The notes under the pieces are model-generated. The model had not been told where the DNA came from and searched no databases. It worked only from the letters and a program-made list of their open reading frames with translations. Both the position numbers and the translations under genes were made by a program. Below, piece by piece: positions 62,642 to 64,000 of a DNA stretch of 64,000 bases. The DNA comes from Paraburkholderia sp. (GTDB lineage: Bacteria; Pseudomonadota; Gammaproteobacteria; Burkholderiales; Burkholderiaceae): NCBI GenBank assembly GCA_004322045.1, contig SCRN01000025.1, positions 247,779 through 311,778 on the forward strand, read 5' to 3'. Position 1 is the stretch's first letter. Every line of letters starts with the position of its first letter.

Positions 62642-63595
62642 TTAGCCGCGATCCTCGAAATTGACTCGCTCGCGCTCGACCACGAGCGGCAAATTGCGCA
62701 CGTGCGTCAGTATCATTCCAATGTACTCGCCCAGAATCCCGAGAAAAAAGAACTGCATTCCCGCCAAGAAGAACAGGCCGACGAGCAGAGGCGCCATGCC
62801 CATGTTGAACGAGTTCCAGAAGAGCAGCTTCAGCACGAGGAACGTCAACGAAGCAAGCAGCGACAGCACGCCGAGCGCCAATCCGGCGAAAGTCATGAGT
62901 CGCAGAGGCAACTTGGAATGCTTCGTCATCGCCAGCAGCGCCTGATCGAACAGGCCGTAGACATTAGCCTTCGATACGCCTCGCTTGCGCATGGGTTGCA
63001 GAAAGCTGATCGTGCAGCGGGAGAACCCCAGATCGCAGACCAAGCCGCGGAAATAGGGATACGGATCGGCCAGCCGCCTGAGCGCGTCCACCACTTTTTT
63101 ATCGTAAAGACCGGCCCCGGTCGCATTTTCCTCGAGCGGTACCTCGCTGATAGAGTTCAGCAGCTTATAGTAGGTCTTCCGAATCCTCTGCATGACGCGA
63201 GACTCTTCGCTGCGCGCCTTCGTCGACATGACGACGTCGAAGCCTTCTTCCCATTTTTGGATGTACTCCTTGATGAGCTCCGGGGGATCCTGCAGGTCGG
63301 CCGCCACCAGCACCACCGCATCGCCGTAAGCCTCGACGATGCCGTAATAAGGCGAGCGAACCGGTCCGAAATTGCGGACATTGACAATTATTTTTAGATT
63401 GGGGTCCTGGCTAGCGAGCGCCTTTGCGATGTCAACCGTCCTATCTGTCGACGCATTGTCGATGATGATGTGCTCGTAATCGTAGCGCTCACCGAGCGAA
63501 AGCATCGTTTCACGAATGCGCGCGTGCAATTCCTCAACGTTCATCTCTTCGTTGAAACATGGGGTCACCACCGAGATCAGCTTCTTCCCTTCCAT
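62642..63595 (-). CDS. GtrB-like polyprenyl-phosphate glycosyltransferase (GT2)
   Basis: A 317-residue enzyme. The GT-A domain has ISVVTPCFNEEMNVEELHAR, HIIIDNASTDRT (DxS region) and VVLVAADLQDPPELIKEYIQ (DxQDPP, typical of GtrB and DPM1-like enzymes), then ENATGAGLYDKK. Two C-terminal membrane helices (LMTFAGLALGVLSLLASLTF and LLVGLFFLAGMQFFFLGILG) and the EYIGMIL amphipathic end follow. It makes undecaprenyl-phosphate-hexose for transfer by a GtrC-type enzyme. It is coupled to gtrA. Confidence 0.93.
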   Translation of the reverse strand: MEGKKLISVVTPCFNEEMNVEELHARIRETMLSLGERYDYEHIIIDNASTDRTVDIAKALASQDPNLKIIVNVRNFGPVRSPYYGIVEAYGDAVVLVAADLQDPPELIKEYIQKWEEGFDVVMSTKARSEESRVMQRIRKTYYKLLNSISEVPLEENATGAGLYDKKVVDALRRLADPYPYFRGLVCDLGFSRCTISFLQPMRKRGVSKANVYGLFDQALLAMTKHSKLPLRLMTFAGLALGVLSLLASLTFLVLKLLFWNSFNMGMAPLLVGLFFLAGMQFFFLGILGEYIGMILTHVRNLPLVVERERVNFEDRG

Positions 63596-63717
63596 GCCTT
63601 GCCCCTTTCCGTGCCAATTTTTGTACCGATCAAACGCGCCGCTGCGCCTTCGACGTCAATCATTCAAAAACGACACGGGCTGGCCGTGCCGACGCGGAGC
63701 TGCCTGTCGCGCTTAGG

Positions 63718-64000
63718 TCAGTCCACAGTTGGATATTGCTCGTCCAGCTTCTTTCCGAAAGCGAGTCGCGGCCGGCACTCGGTCGCATAAGGCATGGAGA
63801 TTTCAACCAAAATCGGCCCGCTCGACTGCGCCACCTCGATGACCGCCTGCTCGAGCTGCTCGCTGCCCGAGACATGGAGCGGGCAATGTCCCGGGCGTAG
63901 TTGAAGGTTGAGGGCGGCGGTTCCCCGTTGGAAATCCGAGAGAATCGGGTTTCGACGACCAACTTCCCGGACAGGGAACCAAGGAGAACCGCCAAATGAA
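63718..64000 (-). pseudogene. 3' end of a gene cut by the window edge, apparently frameshifted
   Basis: Reading inward from the right edge, one frame gives a coherent GKLVVETRFSRI, then TFNYARDIARSM to about 63870, after which it degenerates to Ser/Arg. From the same point a second frame gives SGSEQLEQAVIEVAQSSGPI and on through LVEISMPYATECRPRL to GKKLDEQYPTVD and a TGA at 63718-63720. Joined, they resemble the C-terminal third of a thiamine-pyrophosphate-dependent enzyme (acetolactate synthase-like), in which xGPxLVEV near the end is common. A one- or two-base shift at about 63870 would explain the split. It could be a real disruption or a sequencing error. The family call is tentative. Confidence 0.4.

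Noticed and set aside
1..64000. CRISPR arrays, insertion sequences, phage genes, rRNA
   Set aside because: No regularly spaced repeats, transposase motifs with inverted ends, phage structural genes or rRNA segments were seen.

Overview
The window is GC-rich and almost fully coding. Its gene content points to Burkholderiaceae (Burkholderia, Paraburkholderia, Caballeronia or Trinickia type). The signs are a urtABCDE-ureDABCEFG block, waaC-kdoO-waaA (Kdo hydroxylase is typical of this group), DUF2242 and DUF1439 lipoproteins, and a five-gene set in the order flippase, two glycosyltransferases, epimerase, WecA-like transferase. That set matches the ogcXABEI protein O-glycosylation locus of Burkholderia. 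The genus is an inference; no rRNA or other decisive marker is present.

Layout. 1-5.7 kb is accessory: the end of an SDR gene, two LysR regulators, a DUF1326/DUF2182 pair, and an FAD-dependent amine/amino-acid oxidase next to its LysR gene. Two matching dyads (ATTCC-N5-GGAAT) precede the oxidase and the LysR gene. 5.7-8.3 kb holds small genes, a DUF3800 gene behind a promoter and a folded leader with an apparent ATT start, tRNA-Gly(CCC), and a candidate small RNA with three adjacent hairpins. 8.3-15.4 kb is housekeeping: trmB, uppP, a DUF1439 lipoprotein, an MFS carrier, a CDF metal exporter, a YkgJ-type protein, a Pcm-type methyltransferase and a rhodanese.

15.5-27.2 kb is one nitrogen-acquisition block: the urea ABC transporter UrtABCDE followed by urease structural (ureABC) and accessory (ureDEFG) genes. 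A close match to a sigma-54 promoter lies upstream of urtA. 27.2-30.6 kb (minus strand) is the lipid A-core inner region waaC, kdoO, a translationally coupled 43-codon ORF, and waaA.

31.9-63.6 kb is glycan biosynthesis. A phosphomannomutase/phosphoglucomutase gene is divergent from ogcXABEI. Then come two WbpM/PglF-type dehydratases around a Wzz. A long minus-strand operon-like run follows, in transcription order: rfbBDAC (dTDP-L-rhamnose), tviB/wbpO and wbpP (UDP-GalNAcA), wzx, wzy, two glycosyltransferases, an asparagine-synthase-like amidotransferase, a third glycosyltransferase, and PglC, PglD, PglE and PglF homologues (a bacillosamine-type 2,4-diamino-2,4,6-trideoxy sugar). The predicted product is a Wzx/Wzy-type O-antigen or capsule containing rhamnose, an N-acetylgalactosaminuronic acid that may be amidated, and a diamino-trideoxy sugar. 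At the right edge a GtrA/GtrB pair and a polytopic GT-C-like protein look like a lipid-linked sugar side-branch system. The last 283 bases hold the 3' end of a gene that appears frameshifted.
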